45,218 nucleotides of DNA from Clostridia bacterium (lineage in GTDB: Bacteria; Bacillota; Clostridia; Christensenellales; Aristaeellaceae). The notes beneath the pieces are model-generated. The model saw only the letters and a list, made by a program, of their open reading frames with translations, made no database searches and was not told the origin of the DNA. The translations under genes and the position numbers were made by a program. Positions within the stretch are counted from its first letter, which is position 1. Each line of letters begins with the position of its first letter. Location: assembly GCA_017431365.1 (NCBI GenBank), contig JAFRLF010000049.1:1-45218 (forward strand), given 5' to 3'. Below, piece after piece: positions 1 to 8,644 of the stretch.

Positions 1-1458
1 CTGGGCAAGTGCCTGTACAATGAGCTGCCCTTTGAGATCAACCGCTCCCGCGAGGCGGACGAGAACACCCGCCTGCGCTACCGCTATCTGGATCTGCGCA
101 ACCCCGCCGTCAAGCAGAACATCGTCCTCAGGAGCCATATCGTCCAGGATCTGCGCAAGTCCATGACGGAGCATGGGTTCCTCGAGATCACCACGCCCAT
201 CCTCACCAGCTCTTCGCCGGAAGGCGCGAGGGACTATCTCGTCCCCTCTCGCCTGCATCCGGGCTCGTTTTACGCGCTGCCGCAGGCGCCGCAGCAGTTC
301 AAGCAGCTGCTGATGACCTCCGGCTTCGACAGGTATTTCCAGATCGCGCCCTGCTTCCGCGACGAGGACGCCCGCGCCGACCGCTCCCCCGGCGAGTTCT
401 ATCAGCTGGACATGGAGATGGCCTTCGCCTCGCAGGAGGACGTTTTCGCCGTGCTTGAGGACGTGCTCCCGCCCATCTTCGCCAGGTACGGCAAGTACGA
501 CCGCGCGTCCGGCGCGCCGTTTAAGCGCATCCCCTACGTCGAGGCCATGGACAGGTACGGCTCCGATAAGCCGGATCTGCGCATCTCCCTCATGGTGGAC
601 GACCTGACCGACCTGTGCCAGGGCTCCGGGTTCGAGCCGTTCGAAGGGAACACCGTCAAGGCCGTGAAGGCGCCCTCCTTCGACAAGCCCCGCAAGTTCA
701 TCGACGGCCTGTGCAAGGACGTCGAGACCGCCACGGCTCAGAAGAGCTACTGGTTCAAGGTCGGCGACGACGGCGCGTTCGCCGGCGGCGTGGCCAAGTT
801 CATGAACCCCCGCGCCGACGAAATCAAGGCCGCGCTGGGCCTCCAGCCGGGGGACTGCGTGTTCCTCGCCGCCGGTAAAAAGACCGCCGCGCAGAAGACC
901 GCTGGCGTCATCCGCAAGCTCCTGGGCAACGCGGTGGACGCGTATATGGACAAGGATCAGTACGCCTTCTGCTGGATCGTCGACTTCCCCATGTACGAGA
1001 TCGGAGAGGAGTCCGGCGAGCTGGAGTTCTGCCACAACCCCTTCTCCATGCCGCAGGGCGGGCTCAAGGCCCTGTCCGAGAAGGATCCGCTCGACATCTA
1101 CGCCTGGCAGTACGACCTGGTGTGCAACGGCGTCGAGCTCAGCTCCGGCGCGGTGCGCAACCACGACCCGGAGATCATGATCAAGGCCTTCGAGCTGGTC
1201 GGTCTGGGCGAAGCTGACGTGAAGGCCAAGTTCCCCGCGATGTACAACGCCTTCTGCTACGGCGCGCCGCCGCACGCGGGCATCGCCCCGGGCGTCGACC
1301 GCATGGTCATGCTCATCGCCGGCGAGGAGAGCATCCGCGAGATCATCCCCTTCCCGATGAACAAAAACGCGCAGGATCTGATGATGGGCGCGCCCTCCCC
1401 GGTCGAGCAGAAGCAGCTGGACGACGTGCACATCGCCATTGTGAAGAAGGAAAAATAA
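1..1458 (+). CDS. aspS: Aspartyl-tRNA synthetase, 5'-truncated by the window edge
   Basis: Class II aminoacyl-tRNA synthetase that charges tRNA-Asp (or Asp and Asn) in the cytosol. The frame is open from base 1, so the N-terminal anticodon-binding domain is missing and only the last 485 residues are present. Visible landmarks, in order, are RYRYLDLRN at the start of the catalytic domain, the motif 2 stretch FRDEDARADRSPGEFYQLDM, the inserted GAD domain, and motif 3 as GVDRMVMLIAGEESIREIIP near the C-terminus. The serine run TSSSPEGARDYLVPSR is typical of bacterial AspRS. The gene ends with AAATAA and is followed closely by a hairpin. The next gene faces it, so it ends its transcription unit. 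Confidence 0.97.
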   Translation: MGKCLYNELPFEINRSREADENTRLRYRYLDLRNPAVKQNIVLRSHIVQDLRKSMTEHGFLEITTPILTSSSPEGARDYLVPSRLHPGSFYALPQAPQQFKQLLMTSGFDRYFQIAPCFRDEDARADRSPGEFYQLDMEMAFASQEDVFAVLEDVLPPIFARYGKYDRASGAPFKRIPYVEAMDRYGSDKPDLRISLMVDDLTDLCQGSGFEPFEGNTVKAVKAPSFDKPRKFIDGLCKDVETATAQKSYWFKVGDDGAFAGGVAKFMNPRADEIKAALGLQPGDCVFLAAGKKTAAQKTAGVIRKLLGNAVDAYMDKDQYAFCWIVDFPMYEIGEESGELEFCHNPFSMPQGGLKALSEKDPLDIYAWQYDLVCNGVELSSGAVRNHDPEIMIKAFELVGLGEADVKAKFPAMYNAFCYGAPPHAGIAPGVDRMVMLIAGEESIREIIPFPMNKNAQDLMMGAPSPVEQKQLDDVHIAIVKKEK

Positions 1459-1469
1459 ATACACCGAAA

Positions 1470-1500
1470 ACGCCGGACGATTTCATTCATCGTCCGGCGT
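1470..1500. terminator. Hairpin between convergent aspS and URO-D-like gene
   Basis: A perfect 12-bp stem, ACGCCGGACGAT with its complement, around a 7-base loop lies 11 bases after the aspS stop codon. There is only a loose T-rich stretch downstream, so termination efficiency is uncertain. It could serve both strands because the neighbouring gene is convergent. Confidence 0.7.
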
Positions 1501-1563
1501 CGCGCATCCTGTTTATATCGTTTTCCCATCGAAATGGCGCGGCCTTCCTGCCCCCGCTCACGC

Positions 1564-2559
1564 CTACTGGTTTTGGCAGACCTTGAGGAACGTCATGACG
1601 TTTTCAGGCGGGATATCTCCCGGCATGGCGTGCGTCGGCGCGAGGATGTATCCCCCGTCCTTCGAAAGAATGCCGAGGATCCTGCGCATCTCCTTTTCCA
1701 GCTCTTCCGGCGTCGCGAAGGGCAGCAGCGTCTGCGTCGATATGCCGCCATAGAAGGTGATGCGCGGGCCGAAGCGCTTCTTGAAGTACTCTATGTCGTA
1801 TACTTCCGGCTGGAACGTGTTGTAAATGTCCAGGCCGAATCTCTCCAGATCCGGGAACACCTGCGAACAGTCTCCGCAGGAGTGCTGCGCCACATACATG
1901 CCCTTCGACTTGACATAGGCGTATTCCCGTTCGATCCTCGGCCCGATAAAGCGCTTCCAGTGCTGGTAACCCATGATCAGCCCCTTCTGCATGCCCCAGT
2001 CGTCGCCGAAGAACACGCAGTCGATCGGATACTCGCTGACGATATCGATGACCTTGAGATTGTATTCCACGATCCGGTCCATCAACGCGTCGACAAATTC
2101 TTCCTCCTCCACCATGTCGCACAGGAGGTTTTCCATCCCTCTTAAGGACCAGGCCCGCTCGAACAGCGAAAAGCCGATGATGTACATCGTGAATTTGTCG
2201 GGCTGCGCCACGAGCCGTTCGCATTTTTCACGGATCAGCGCCTCGTCAGGCTCAGGGAAAACGTAACCCTCGAGCGTCGGCTCTTCCAGCGTCACGGCGT
2301 GCACGACGCCAAAATCGCCTTCCTGCCGCCCCTTGTCCCATACGACGCCGAACATATCCTTGAAAAGCCCGTCTTCGAGGTCGACGAAGGATTCGTTGCG
2401 TTCCTGCGCCAGGTACGAACCCGAGTGCTCAAAAAACAGCGGATCGCCGGTATACTCGCGCATCCGCGCGGCAACCTCAGCCGTCATTTCCAGAAAATAG
2501 GGCACAGGGCGCACGTCCTCGTGCCGCAGCGCGCGGAGCACCGCGTCTCGCTTAGTCAT
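1564..2559 (-). CDS. Uroporphyrinogen decarboxylase (URO-D) superfamily protein, substrate unknown
   Basis: A 331-residue protein of the URO-D/MtaA/CmuA fold. Seen: the N-terminal TKRDAVLRALRHEDVRPVP pattern, which in this family precedes the first strand, and a HSCGDC motif (H226, C228, C231) followed by a G-D-I-Y-N-T-F-Q-P type segment. Family knowledge: MtaA/CmuA-type members bind zinc through His/Cys and move methyl groups to corrinoids or coenzyme M. True HemE enzymes lack this Cys-rich motif. No corrinoid protein or heme gene is nearby. It is instead the last gene of a sugar ABC transporter operon, 74 bases after the second permease. AAAGG lies 10 bases before the ATG. A role in metabolism of the imported compound, or demethylation of a methylated sugar, is inference only. 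Confidence 0.8.
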   Translation of the reverse strand: MTKRDAVLRALRHEDVRPVPYFLEMTAEVAARMREYTGDPLFFEHSGSYLAQERNESFVDLEDGLFKDMFGVVWDKGRQEGDFGVVHAVTLEEPTLEGYVFPEPDEALIREKCERLVAQPDKFTMYIIGFSLFERAWSLRGMENLLCDMVEEEEFVDALMDRIVEYNLKVIDIVSEYPIDCVFFGDDWGMQKGLIMGYQHWKRFIGPRIEREYAYVKSKGMYVAQHSCGDCSQVFPDLERFGLDIYNTFQPEVYDIEYFKKRFGPRITFYGGISTQTLLPFATPEELEKEMRRILGILSKDGGYILAPTHAMPGDIPPENVMTFLKVCQNQ

Positions 2560-2633
2560 AGCATTGCATCCTTTCAGCGTATGAGCTCATTATACACATC
2601 TATTTATACCGCATGCGTAAATAGAATTCAAGT

Positions 2634-3467
2634 CTATCCCTTTAAACCGGTAAGGGCGATGCCCTCCACAAAATACCGCTGGCCGATCAGGTAGATCGTT
2701 ACCGTGGGCAGCGCCACCAGCGTGGAAGCGGCCATCAGCAGATGCCACTGCGCCGTGTACTGGCCGACAAACTGCTGCAGTCCTATGGCCAGCGTGAACT
2801 GTTTTTCCGTCTTCAGATAAACCAGCGGACCGAGGAAATCGTTCCACACCCGAATAAAAGTAAACAGTCCCACGACGATCAGAGCGCTCTTGATCAGAGG
2901 CAGGAGAATGAAGAAATAGATCCTTAAATGTCCCGCGCCGTCCATATAGGCCGCCTCGTCCAGCTCATGCGGAATGGTCATGTAAAACTGCCTCAACATG
3001 AAGATGTTGAAAGCGCCTCCACCAAACCATGACGGCACGATGAGGGGGTAATAGCTGCCGTAAGCGCCGAGCAGCTTCCAGCCCAAAAAGGTCGGAATAA
3101 GCGTTACGGCATAGGGCAGCATCATGCCCGTGATGATCAGGCCAAACCAGATATCCCGGCCGGGCCACTCGATGCGCGCAAAGGCATACGCGCTGATTGA
3201 ACTGGTCAGCAGCGTGCCAACCATCGTCGGTATGAGAATCGTCAGCGTGTTCCCCAGGTATCTTCCGAATGGCAGAATGCGCAGCGCCTGGCTGTAATTG
3301 CCAAACTGCGGCGGATTGGGAATCCAGATCGGCGGCATCCTGAAGATCTGCGCCATGGGCAGGAGCGAAGAGCGTACCATCCAGTACAGCGGCAGCAAAT
3401 AAAACACCGCGCCCAGGCTCAACAGCAGATACACCAGAACACTGAAAATGGTCTTGCGCCTCTTCAA
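2634..3467 (-). CDS. Carbohydrate ABC transporter permease, MalG/CUT1 type
   Basis: Inner-membrane permease of 277 residues. It has six predicted hydrophobic segments and the cytoplasmic EAA loop EAAYMDGAGHLRIYFFILLP, which docks the ATPase. The protein ends in ALTGLKG, typical of MalG-like subunits. The start is a TTG whose TTGA overlaps the stop codon of the upstream permease by four bases, with GGGAGCG ahead of it. The two permeases are therefore translationally coupled and should form the heterodimeric pore. No ATPase gene is present in the operon. CUT1 systems of Clostridia commonly share an MsmX-type ATPase encoded elsewhere, which is the likely partner here. Confidence 0.93.
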   Translation of the reverse strand: MKRRKTIFSVLVYLLLSLGAVFYLLPLYWMVRSSLLPMAQIFRMPPIWIPNPPQFGNYSQALRILPFGRYLGNTLTILIPTMVGTLLTSSISAYAFARIEWPGRDIWFGLIITGMMLPYAVTLIPTFLGWKLLGAYGSYYPLIVPSWFGGGAFNIFMLRQFYMTIPHELDEAAYMDGAGHLRIYFFILLPLIKSALIVVGLFTFIRVWNDFLGPLVYLKTEKQFTLAIGLQQFVGQYTAQWHLLMAASTLVALPTVTIYLIGQRYFVEGIALTGLKG

Positions 3468-4390
3468 CGTTCGTCGCTCCCTTCGTAGAACACCCAGTAT
3501 TTGCTCGTTCTAAAGATGACAGCCGTCAACACGCCGATGATCAGGAACAGAATCCACGCAATGGCGCAGGCGCGTCCCATCTTGGAAAAGGTAAAAGCCT
3601 CGCGATACAGGTAAAACATATAAAACAGCGAAGCGTTGTTCGGCCCGCCCTGCGTCATCATGAACGCCTGAGCAAAGCTCTGGAAGCCGTTGATAAATCC
3701 CATAATGACGTTAAAGAAAATCGTCGGCGTCATCATCGGAACAGTAATATTCCAGAACTTATGCCACGCGTTGCCCCCGTCTACCTCGACGGCTTCATAA
3801 TAATGGGTCCCAACGCCCTGCAGCCCGCTCAGATAGATGACGACAATGTTGCCCGTCGCCCACAGGTCCATCAGCGCCAACGAAGGTATGACCGTCGGTT
3901 CAGAAAAAATCCACTTATTGGTCGGCAGACCGATCTTGCGCAGCGTGACGTTTATGAGGCCAAGGTCGGGGTTGAGCAGCCACATCCATATCGTTGTCAC
4001 GGCAACGACAGGCACGACGGAAGGAATATAGTATATCGCCCGGAAAAAGCCGCGCGCGCGAATGGGCCGGTTCAGCAGCGACGCAAGCATAAAGGCAAAT
4101 ATGGTGTTCAAAGGCACGGACAGAAACACAAAGTAGTTCGTTGCCTTCAACGATTTGAAGAAAAGCGAATCCGTACCGTCAAACAGCTCTCTGTAATTTC
4201 TCCATCCGACAAAAGAGGGCGTATTGATGATCTGATAATCGGTAAAGCTGAGCACAAAGCTCGCCACCATCGGCACCATGGTGAAGATCAGAAAGCCTAG
4301 GATTGCCGGAGCAGCCAACAGGTAACCGGCGCGGGCGTTGCGCCTCATAAAGGTGCTCCTGCCGCGGCGAACGACGGGCGTCGCATGCAC
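3464..4390 (-). CDS. Carbohydrate ABC transporter permease, MalF/UgpA type
   Basis: Inner-membrane permease of 308 residues with a first hydrophobic segment at about residues 23-47, further membrane helices, and the EAA loop YYEAVEVDGGNAWHKFWNIT. The start is a GTG placed eight bases after GGAGG. An in-frame ATG further inside has no comparable ribosome site. It follows the binding-protein gene by 83 bases and overlaps the next permease gene by four bases. Together the three genes encode binding protein, MalF-like and MalG-like subunits of one importer. The substrate is not visible from sequence. The divergent GH127 gene points to arabinose-containing oligosaccharides, which is inference. Confidence 0.93.
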   Translation of the reverse strand: MHATPVVRRGRSTFMRRNARAGYLLAAPAILGFLIFTMVPMVASFVLSFTDYQIINTPSFVGWRNYRELFDGTDSLFFKSLKATNYFVFLSVPLNTIFAFMLASLLNRPIRARGFFRAIYYIPSVVPVVAVTTIWMWLLNPDLGLINVTLRKIGLPTNKWIFSEPTVIPSLALMDLWATGNIVVIYLSGLQGVGTHYYEAVEVDGGNAWHKFWNITVPMMTPTIFFNVIMGFINGFQSFAQAFMMTQGGPNNASLFYMFYLYREAFTFSKMGRACAIAWILFLIIGVLTAVIFRTSKYWVFYEGSDER

Positions 4391-4473
4391 AGTTCATTCC
4401 TCCCTTTTTGCGCCATTATGGCGCGAGGACACCGGCCGATGGCCCGTGTCCTCGCTCAATGTGCCGCTGCGGT

Positions 4474-5784
4474 TTACTTGGCCAAAATCGCGTTGACGTC
4501 CGCCTCGACGGAGGCCAGCGCTTCGGCCGCGGTGGTTTCACCCAGCCAGACGTTATCCAGGGCCGGCGCGACGATGGCTTCGATCTCGTCGAAATTGGGC
4601 ATGTACATGTTCATGAAGGGACGGCCATATTCAAGAGTGGAATCGATGAACGTGGCCTTGAAGCCGGAAGGATGATACTTGTTGTTCAGCGCCCACTTGT
4701 CCAGCAGTTCCTCTTCTTCAAGCCAGGCCTTCTGCACGGGCATCCACAGACCGCGCGCGTGTACGTTCAGCACGGAATCGGGAGAGTACATCCACTTCCA
4801 GAGCTCCCACGCGGCGTCCGGATACTTGCTGTTGGCGTTGGTGACGACGGTGCCGCCCTGCATGACGCTGGCCTTCACATCGCCCATCTGGGGCAGCGGC
4901 ACCAGGTCAAAGTTCATGTCGGAATCGCCCAGGTCGAGACAATTCCACTGGCCGCCCACGTACATCGCGACCATGTTGCTCTGCAGCGCGATGACCGGGG
5001 AGGGGATGGCCTTCGCCTGGATCGGCGAGGGCGCCACGTGCTCGACGTTCACGGCGTCGGCGATCTTCTGGATAGCTTCAGTCGCCGCGGGCTCCGTCAG
5101 GGCGAACTTGGTATGATCTTCATTGAAATAGTCGCCGCCATTGGACCAGACAAAGGAAATGTATCCAGTAGCGCCGGTAGAGATCTGCGCGCCATACTGC
5201 ACGATGTTCTCGGCGTTGAATCCCTCTTCATCGGGATGCTTGCCTGAGGCGTCTACGGTCAGCTTCTTCGCGATGGCGATGAAATCGTCCCACGTCCAGT
5301 CTGCAGAGGGATATTCAACGCCGGCGGCGTCGAACATGTCCTTGTTGTAGAAAACACCGAAGGGCTCGATTGCCGGGATGGAGCCAAAGGCCTTGCCCTC
5401 TTCCCATTCGTACCAGGTGCCGTCCACGAAATCGTCCTTGGAGAGGACCGGGTCGTCAGCCAGCCGGTCGTAGACGTTCACCAGCTCGCCCTCCTTCGCC
5501 CACGCGAAGGCCATCGGAATGCTCATATAGCAGGTGTCCGGCGCTTCACCAGCGGCGGCCATGGTCTGCATCTTGGTATCATATTCGTTCGGCACGTGTA
5601 CGGATTCCACCGTGACGCCGGGATGGGCTTCCTCAAAGTCCTTCATGGCGGCGTTGATGACTTCCTTCTCGATGGGGCTGCCCCAGAAGGTGAACACCAG
5701 ATGAGCTCCATCCTCGTAGGCCAGGGCGGGCAGCATGCCGAGGGCCAGGATGAGTACCAGAGACAGTGCGATCAGTTTCTTCAC
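4474..5784 (-). CDS. Extracellular sugar-binding protein of the ABC importer
   Basis: Family 1 solute-binding protein (436 residues) that would capture an oligosaccharide outside the membrane for the two permeases encoded after it. The start is a GTG preceded by AAGGAGG with a 9-base spacer. A longer open frame upstream reads through the intergenic region and is rejected. The N-terminus has a signal peptide: KK, a hydrophobic core to about residue 20, then an ALA-type cleavage site before YEDGAHL. There is no cysteine at the cleavage site, so it does not look like a lipoprotein, which is unusual for a monoderm firmicute. The mature start FTFWGSPIEKEVINAAMKDF and the later YNKDMFDAAGVEYPS are typical of this family. 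Confidence 0.93.
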   Translation of the reverse strand: MKKLIALSLVLILALGMLPALAYEDGAHLVFTFWGSPIEKEVINAAMKDFEEAHPGVTVESVHVPNEYDTKMQTMAAAGEAPDTCYMSIPMAFAWAKEGELVNVYDRLADDPVLSKDDFVDGTWYEWEEGKAFGSIPAIEPFGVFYNKDMFDAAGVEYPSADWTWDDFIAIAKKLTVDASGKHPDEEGFNAENIVQYGAQISTGATGYISFVWSNGGDYFNEDHTKFALTEPAATEAIQKIADAVNVEHVAPSPIQAKAIPSPVIALQSNMVAMYVGGQWNCLDLGDSDMNFDLVPLPQMGDVKASVMQGGTVVTNANSKYPDAAWELWKWMYSPDSVLNVHARGLWMPVQKAWLEEEELLDKWALNNKYHPSGFKATFIDSTLEYGRPFMNMYMPNFDEIEAIVAPALDNVWLGETTAAEALASVEADVNAILAK

Positions 5785-5872
5785 AGTCGACAACCTCCTT
5801 AATATTTGATTTACATACATTATGTTACAACACGTCAATCGATGAAGTCTATGTAAATTTTCTCTGCTTGTG

Positions 5873-7744
5873 TCACGATTCCAAGATGTTTTCACCTTGA
5901 TCGGCTGTCTCGACGGGAATGACGATCGTCACGCGCGTGTATTTGCCCACTTCCGAATCAAAGTTCAGCGTAAACCGTTCGCCGTACAGGATCCCGAGGC
6001 GGCGATAAACGTTCATCACGCCGATGCTATGCGACGACGCCTCATCACCCGTCGGCTCACGCGTCAGCTGCTCGAGCAGCTGCGGCTGTATGCCGTTCCC
6101 GTCGTCAAAGACCTCAAAAGTGGCGTTCTGCCCGACCAGTTCAGCCCGGATTCGGACCATGCCTCGCTTACGCCCTTTAAAGCCGTGCAGCACGGCGTTT
6201 TCGACAAACGGCTGCAGGAACAGCTTTGGCACCCTGATCTGCATGACCTCGTCCGGTACCTCCACGCAGAATTCGTACTCCCTGCTGAAGCGGATGGAGA
6301 CGATGCGCACGTAACTCTCCAGCCACTGCAGGTCCTCCCTCAGCGTCACCATGCTTCGCCCCGTGTCCGTCGTATAACGCAGCATGCCCGACAGCATGCG
6401 GATGACCTGGCGCGATTGGGCGTAGGCCGTCTCGTCGATCATCCAGTCGATGATGTTGAGCGTGTTATACAGAAAATGCGGGTTAATCTGAAGGTTCAAC
6501 GAGGCAAGCTCGGCGTCGCGCTCGGACAGTTTGATCTCATAGTTCTCGTGTATTAACTTATACAGCCGATCCCGCATGGCATTGAACGCCTGGACCATGT
6601 CGTCGAATTCGTAATACGCGTGTTCAGGCAACGGAGAGTGAAAGTCACCTTCGCCAAGGCGGGTAAAGGCCACATGCATTTCATTGATGGGTTTCATCAG
6701 CATCCTCTGCAGAATGAGTGTCAGCGCACAGGCCAGCACCCCTAACGCCGCCGTGATCGTGACAAGCCGCTGCAAAAGCGAATCGCGCACCTCCCGCGCC
6801 GGGGCGTCCCAGGGCATCTGTATCGTGGCAATCCAGCCGTTAGCCTGAATGCGCGCGGTGCAGAAGAAGTACTTCTCTCCCCTATCCGTATACACGCCGC
6901 GGTCGTCCTCACTTCTCAGGACATTGTCGACCCACGACTGCGGCATGCGTTGGTAGAGCAGGTCAGCGTTGTTGGAATAGACCACCTGACCGTTCTCATC
7001 GGTGATGATCATGTCGCTGTACTGCAGCACGCGCTGTCCGTTGAAGAACTGATGAAAAAAATCTGGTTCAAAACTGAGAACCAGCAGAGGTCTTTTTTTC
7101 AGGTTTGACAGGCTGATGTGAATGAAGCCGCCGTTCGACAAGGTGTCAAGGCAGTACATGCGCATCGGCATGGCCAAAGAAAACAGGTATTCCGGCGTAT
7201 AGGGTACGTCATCATGCCCATTGCCAAACATGTCGGCAAATCGATAGGTCGGTATCCATGATACGCTCTCCGTCGATCTCATCGCTTCCTCATACAGGTC
7301 TGAGTGCTGAAAAACGGCTGTCGATACGCCAACCGGTTTGAATACCTCTTCATTGAATACAAAATCATCCGTCACGAGGTTGACCGTATACAGCGAATCC
7401 AGCCCGTAAAAGCGCTGCGTCATCAGTGGCACAAGCGCCCGCTGCGCCGCCCAGAGACGCCCGTTGTGGGTCTGACCTCCCGAATCGGAATAGGCGGACT
7501 TCAGCTGCCGGTAGACGTCGAAACTACTGGCAAAAACGCTGCATCGATCCGTGATGTCGCGGATCCTCGTGTCGATGCTTGTCGTGCCGGACCGTGCCAG
7601 ATATACGACATTGTCGATGGCCATCTCGCGCAGCCCCTGGTCGCTGCGCAGGATCAGAACCCCGCCGATCAGGCCGACGCAGAGCGCCGTGAGCAGGAAC
7701 ATACATATGAGAATGCACGTACTCATGCGCAGCTTTTTCTTCAT
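5873..7744 (-). CDS. YesM-type sensor histidine kinase
   Basis: Membrane histidine kinase of 623 residues that would sense an extracytoplasmic sugar signal and phosphorylate the regulator encoded just before it. Order of parts: transmembrane helix at about 8-32, a large external sensor region, second helix at about 326-346, HAMP segment, then the His_kinase region with LQINPHFLYNTLN (phospho-acceptor H423). The C-terminal ATPase has FLQPFVENAVLHGF (N box) and DDGNGI (G1 box). The start chosen is the ATG of MKKKLRMSTC, eight bases after the regulator's stop. A longer frame would overlap the regulator gene. AAGGAAGG precedes it. The gap to the downstream binding-protein gene is 88 bases and may hold a second promoter, but I could not define one well. 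Confidence 0.95.
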   Translation of the reverse strand: MKKKLRMSTCILICMFLLTALCVGLIGGVLILRSDQGLREMAIDNVVYLARSGTTSIDTRIRDITDRCSVFASSFDVYRQLKSAYSDSGGQTHNGRLWAAQRALVPLMTQRFYGLDSLYTVNLVTDDFVFNEEVFKPVGVSTAVFQHSDLYEEAMRSTESVSWIPTYRFADMFGNGHDDVPYTPEYLFSLAMPMRMYCLDTLSNGGFIHISLSNLKKRPLLVLSFEPDFFHQFFNGQRVLQYSDMIITDENGQVVYSNNADLLYQRMPQSWVDNVLRSEDDRGVYTDRGEKYFFCTARIQANGWIATIQMPWDAPAREVRDSLLQRLVTITAALGVLACALTLILQRMLMKPINEMHVAFTRLGEGDFHSPLPEHAYYEFDDMVQAFNAMRDRLYKLIHENYEIKLSERDAELASLNLQINPHFLYNTLNIIDWMIDETAYAQSRQVIRMLSGMLRYTTDTGRSMVTLREDLQWLESYVRIVSIRFSREYEFCVEVPDEVMQIRVPKLFLQPFVENAVLHGFKGRKRGMVRIRAELVGQNATFEVFDDGNGIQPQLLEQLTREPTGDEASSHSIGVMNVYRRLGILYGERFTLNFDSEVGKYTRVTIVIPVETADQGENILES

Positions 7745-7751
7745 CACGGTC

Positions 7752-8471
7752 TCATGTCCTTCCTTCTCTCCGTCGGTATCGCCCAGGCGGCACGCCGTAC
7801 TCCGCGCGAAAAGTCCGGATAAAGTAGCCTGTCGTGCGGTATCCCAGCGCCGCGGCAATTTTATCGATGTTTGCGTCGCTCTTCATCAGAAGATCCACAG
7901 CCCGTTCCATGCGAATCTTGCGCAGATAGGCGGAATAGGAAACTCCCGTATTCTGCTTGAACAGGGCTGAAAGATAATTCGGATTATAGTGACATTTCTC
8001 GGCCATACTCTCGAGAGATATGTCCTCGCTCATATGCTCTTTTATGTATGAAATGACGTACTGAATCGTATCGTCGTTTGCCTTGTCGTCTCTTTCCGCC
8101 ACGTTCTCGCCGCAAAACACCGTCAGCAGCCTGCAGAGCTCTTCTTCATCGACGGGTTTGAGCAGATAGTCCACCGCGCCGAGACGCATAGCCTGCTGCG
8201 CGTATACGAAAAGATCATACGCGCTCATGATGACGATTTTCATGGCTTTGCGCTTCTTTTCAGGAATGCGCTCGAGCAGCGCCAGGCCGTCCATATCCTC
8301 CATGCGTATGTCCGTGAACAGGATATCCGGCTGTCGTTCGTCCATGCAGCGCAGCGCTTCCTCGCCGCTGTACGCGCCTTTGATTTCCGCGTCCGGACAC
8401 AGCCGTTGGAGAAGCCGGAGCATCCCCTCGACATGGCGGGGCTCGTCGTCCACGACCAGCATTTGAAGCAT
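7752..8471 (-). CDS. YesN-type response regulator with AraC helix-turn-helix
   Basis: Response regulator of 239 residues, partner of the adjacent kinase. The receiver domain has the acidic pair DDE near residues 8-10, the phosphorylation site D54 in LFTDIRM and K105 in LLKPVD. Residues about 140-239 form an AraC-type DNA-binding domain, with NPNYLSALFKQNTGVSYSAY and GYFIRTFRAEYGVPPGRYR. The start is placed at the ATG 11 bases after GGAGG. The GTG three codons earlier sits only two bases from that ribosome site. It is the first gene of the operon and has a clear promoter upstream. It likely activates the transporter genes and possibly the divergent GH127 gene (inference). Confidence 0.94.
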   Translation of the reverse strand: MLQMLVVDDEPRHVEGMLRLLQRLCPDAEIKGAYSGEEALRCMDERQPDILFTDIRMEDMDGLALLERIPEKKRKAMKIVIMSAYDLFVYAQQAMRLGAVDYLLKPVDEEELCRLLTVFCGENVAERDDKANDDTIQYVISYIKEHMSEDISLESMAEKCHYNPNYLSALFKQNTGVSYSAYLRKIRMERAVDLLMKSDANIDKIAAALGYRTTGYFIRTFRAEYGVPPGRYRRREGRT

Positions 8472-8502
8472 TTCCAGCACTTCCTCCCCTCTTTGTAAAA
8501 TT

Positions 8503-8532
8503 ATTATAATGTTTCACATTTTACAGCGTCAA
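8503..8532 (-). promoter_or_regulatory. Promoter of the two-component/ABC operon
   Basis: On the minus strand, TTGACG, an 18-base spacer and TATAAT lie just upstream of the response-regulator ribosome site. This is a close match to a sigma-A promoter. Confidence 0.75.
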
Positions 8533-8583
8533 TGTAACATTCCTTTGAAAAAATGAAAAAACACAGTTTTTGACGTGCCGGAC

Positions 8584-8612
8584 TTGTGCGTCTCTCCCCG
8601 GCCTGCTATGAT
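8584..8612 (+). promoter_or_regulatory. Promoter of the GH127 gene
   Basis: TTGTGC, 17 bases, TATGAT, then a 5' leader of roughly 25 bases to the GGAGGTG ribosome site. It is divergent from the operon promoter, with the two -35 boxes about 50 bases apart, leaving room for a shared operator. Confidence 0.65.
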
Positions 8613-8644
8613 TAAGATACGATTATTTTATTGGAGGTGTACGT

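Noticed and set aside
5785-5895. N-terminal extension of the binding protein at 4474-5784
   Set aside because: The extension overlaps the kinase gene, would hide the signal peptide and lacks a ribosome site, while the GTG start has AAGGAGG.
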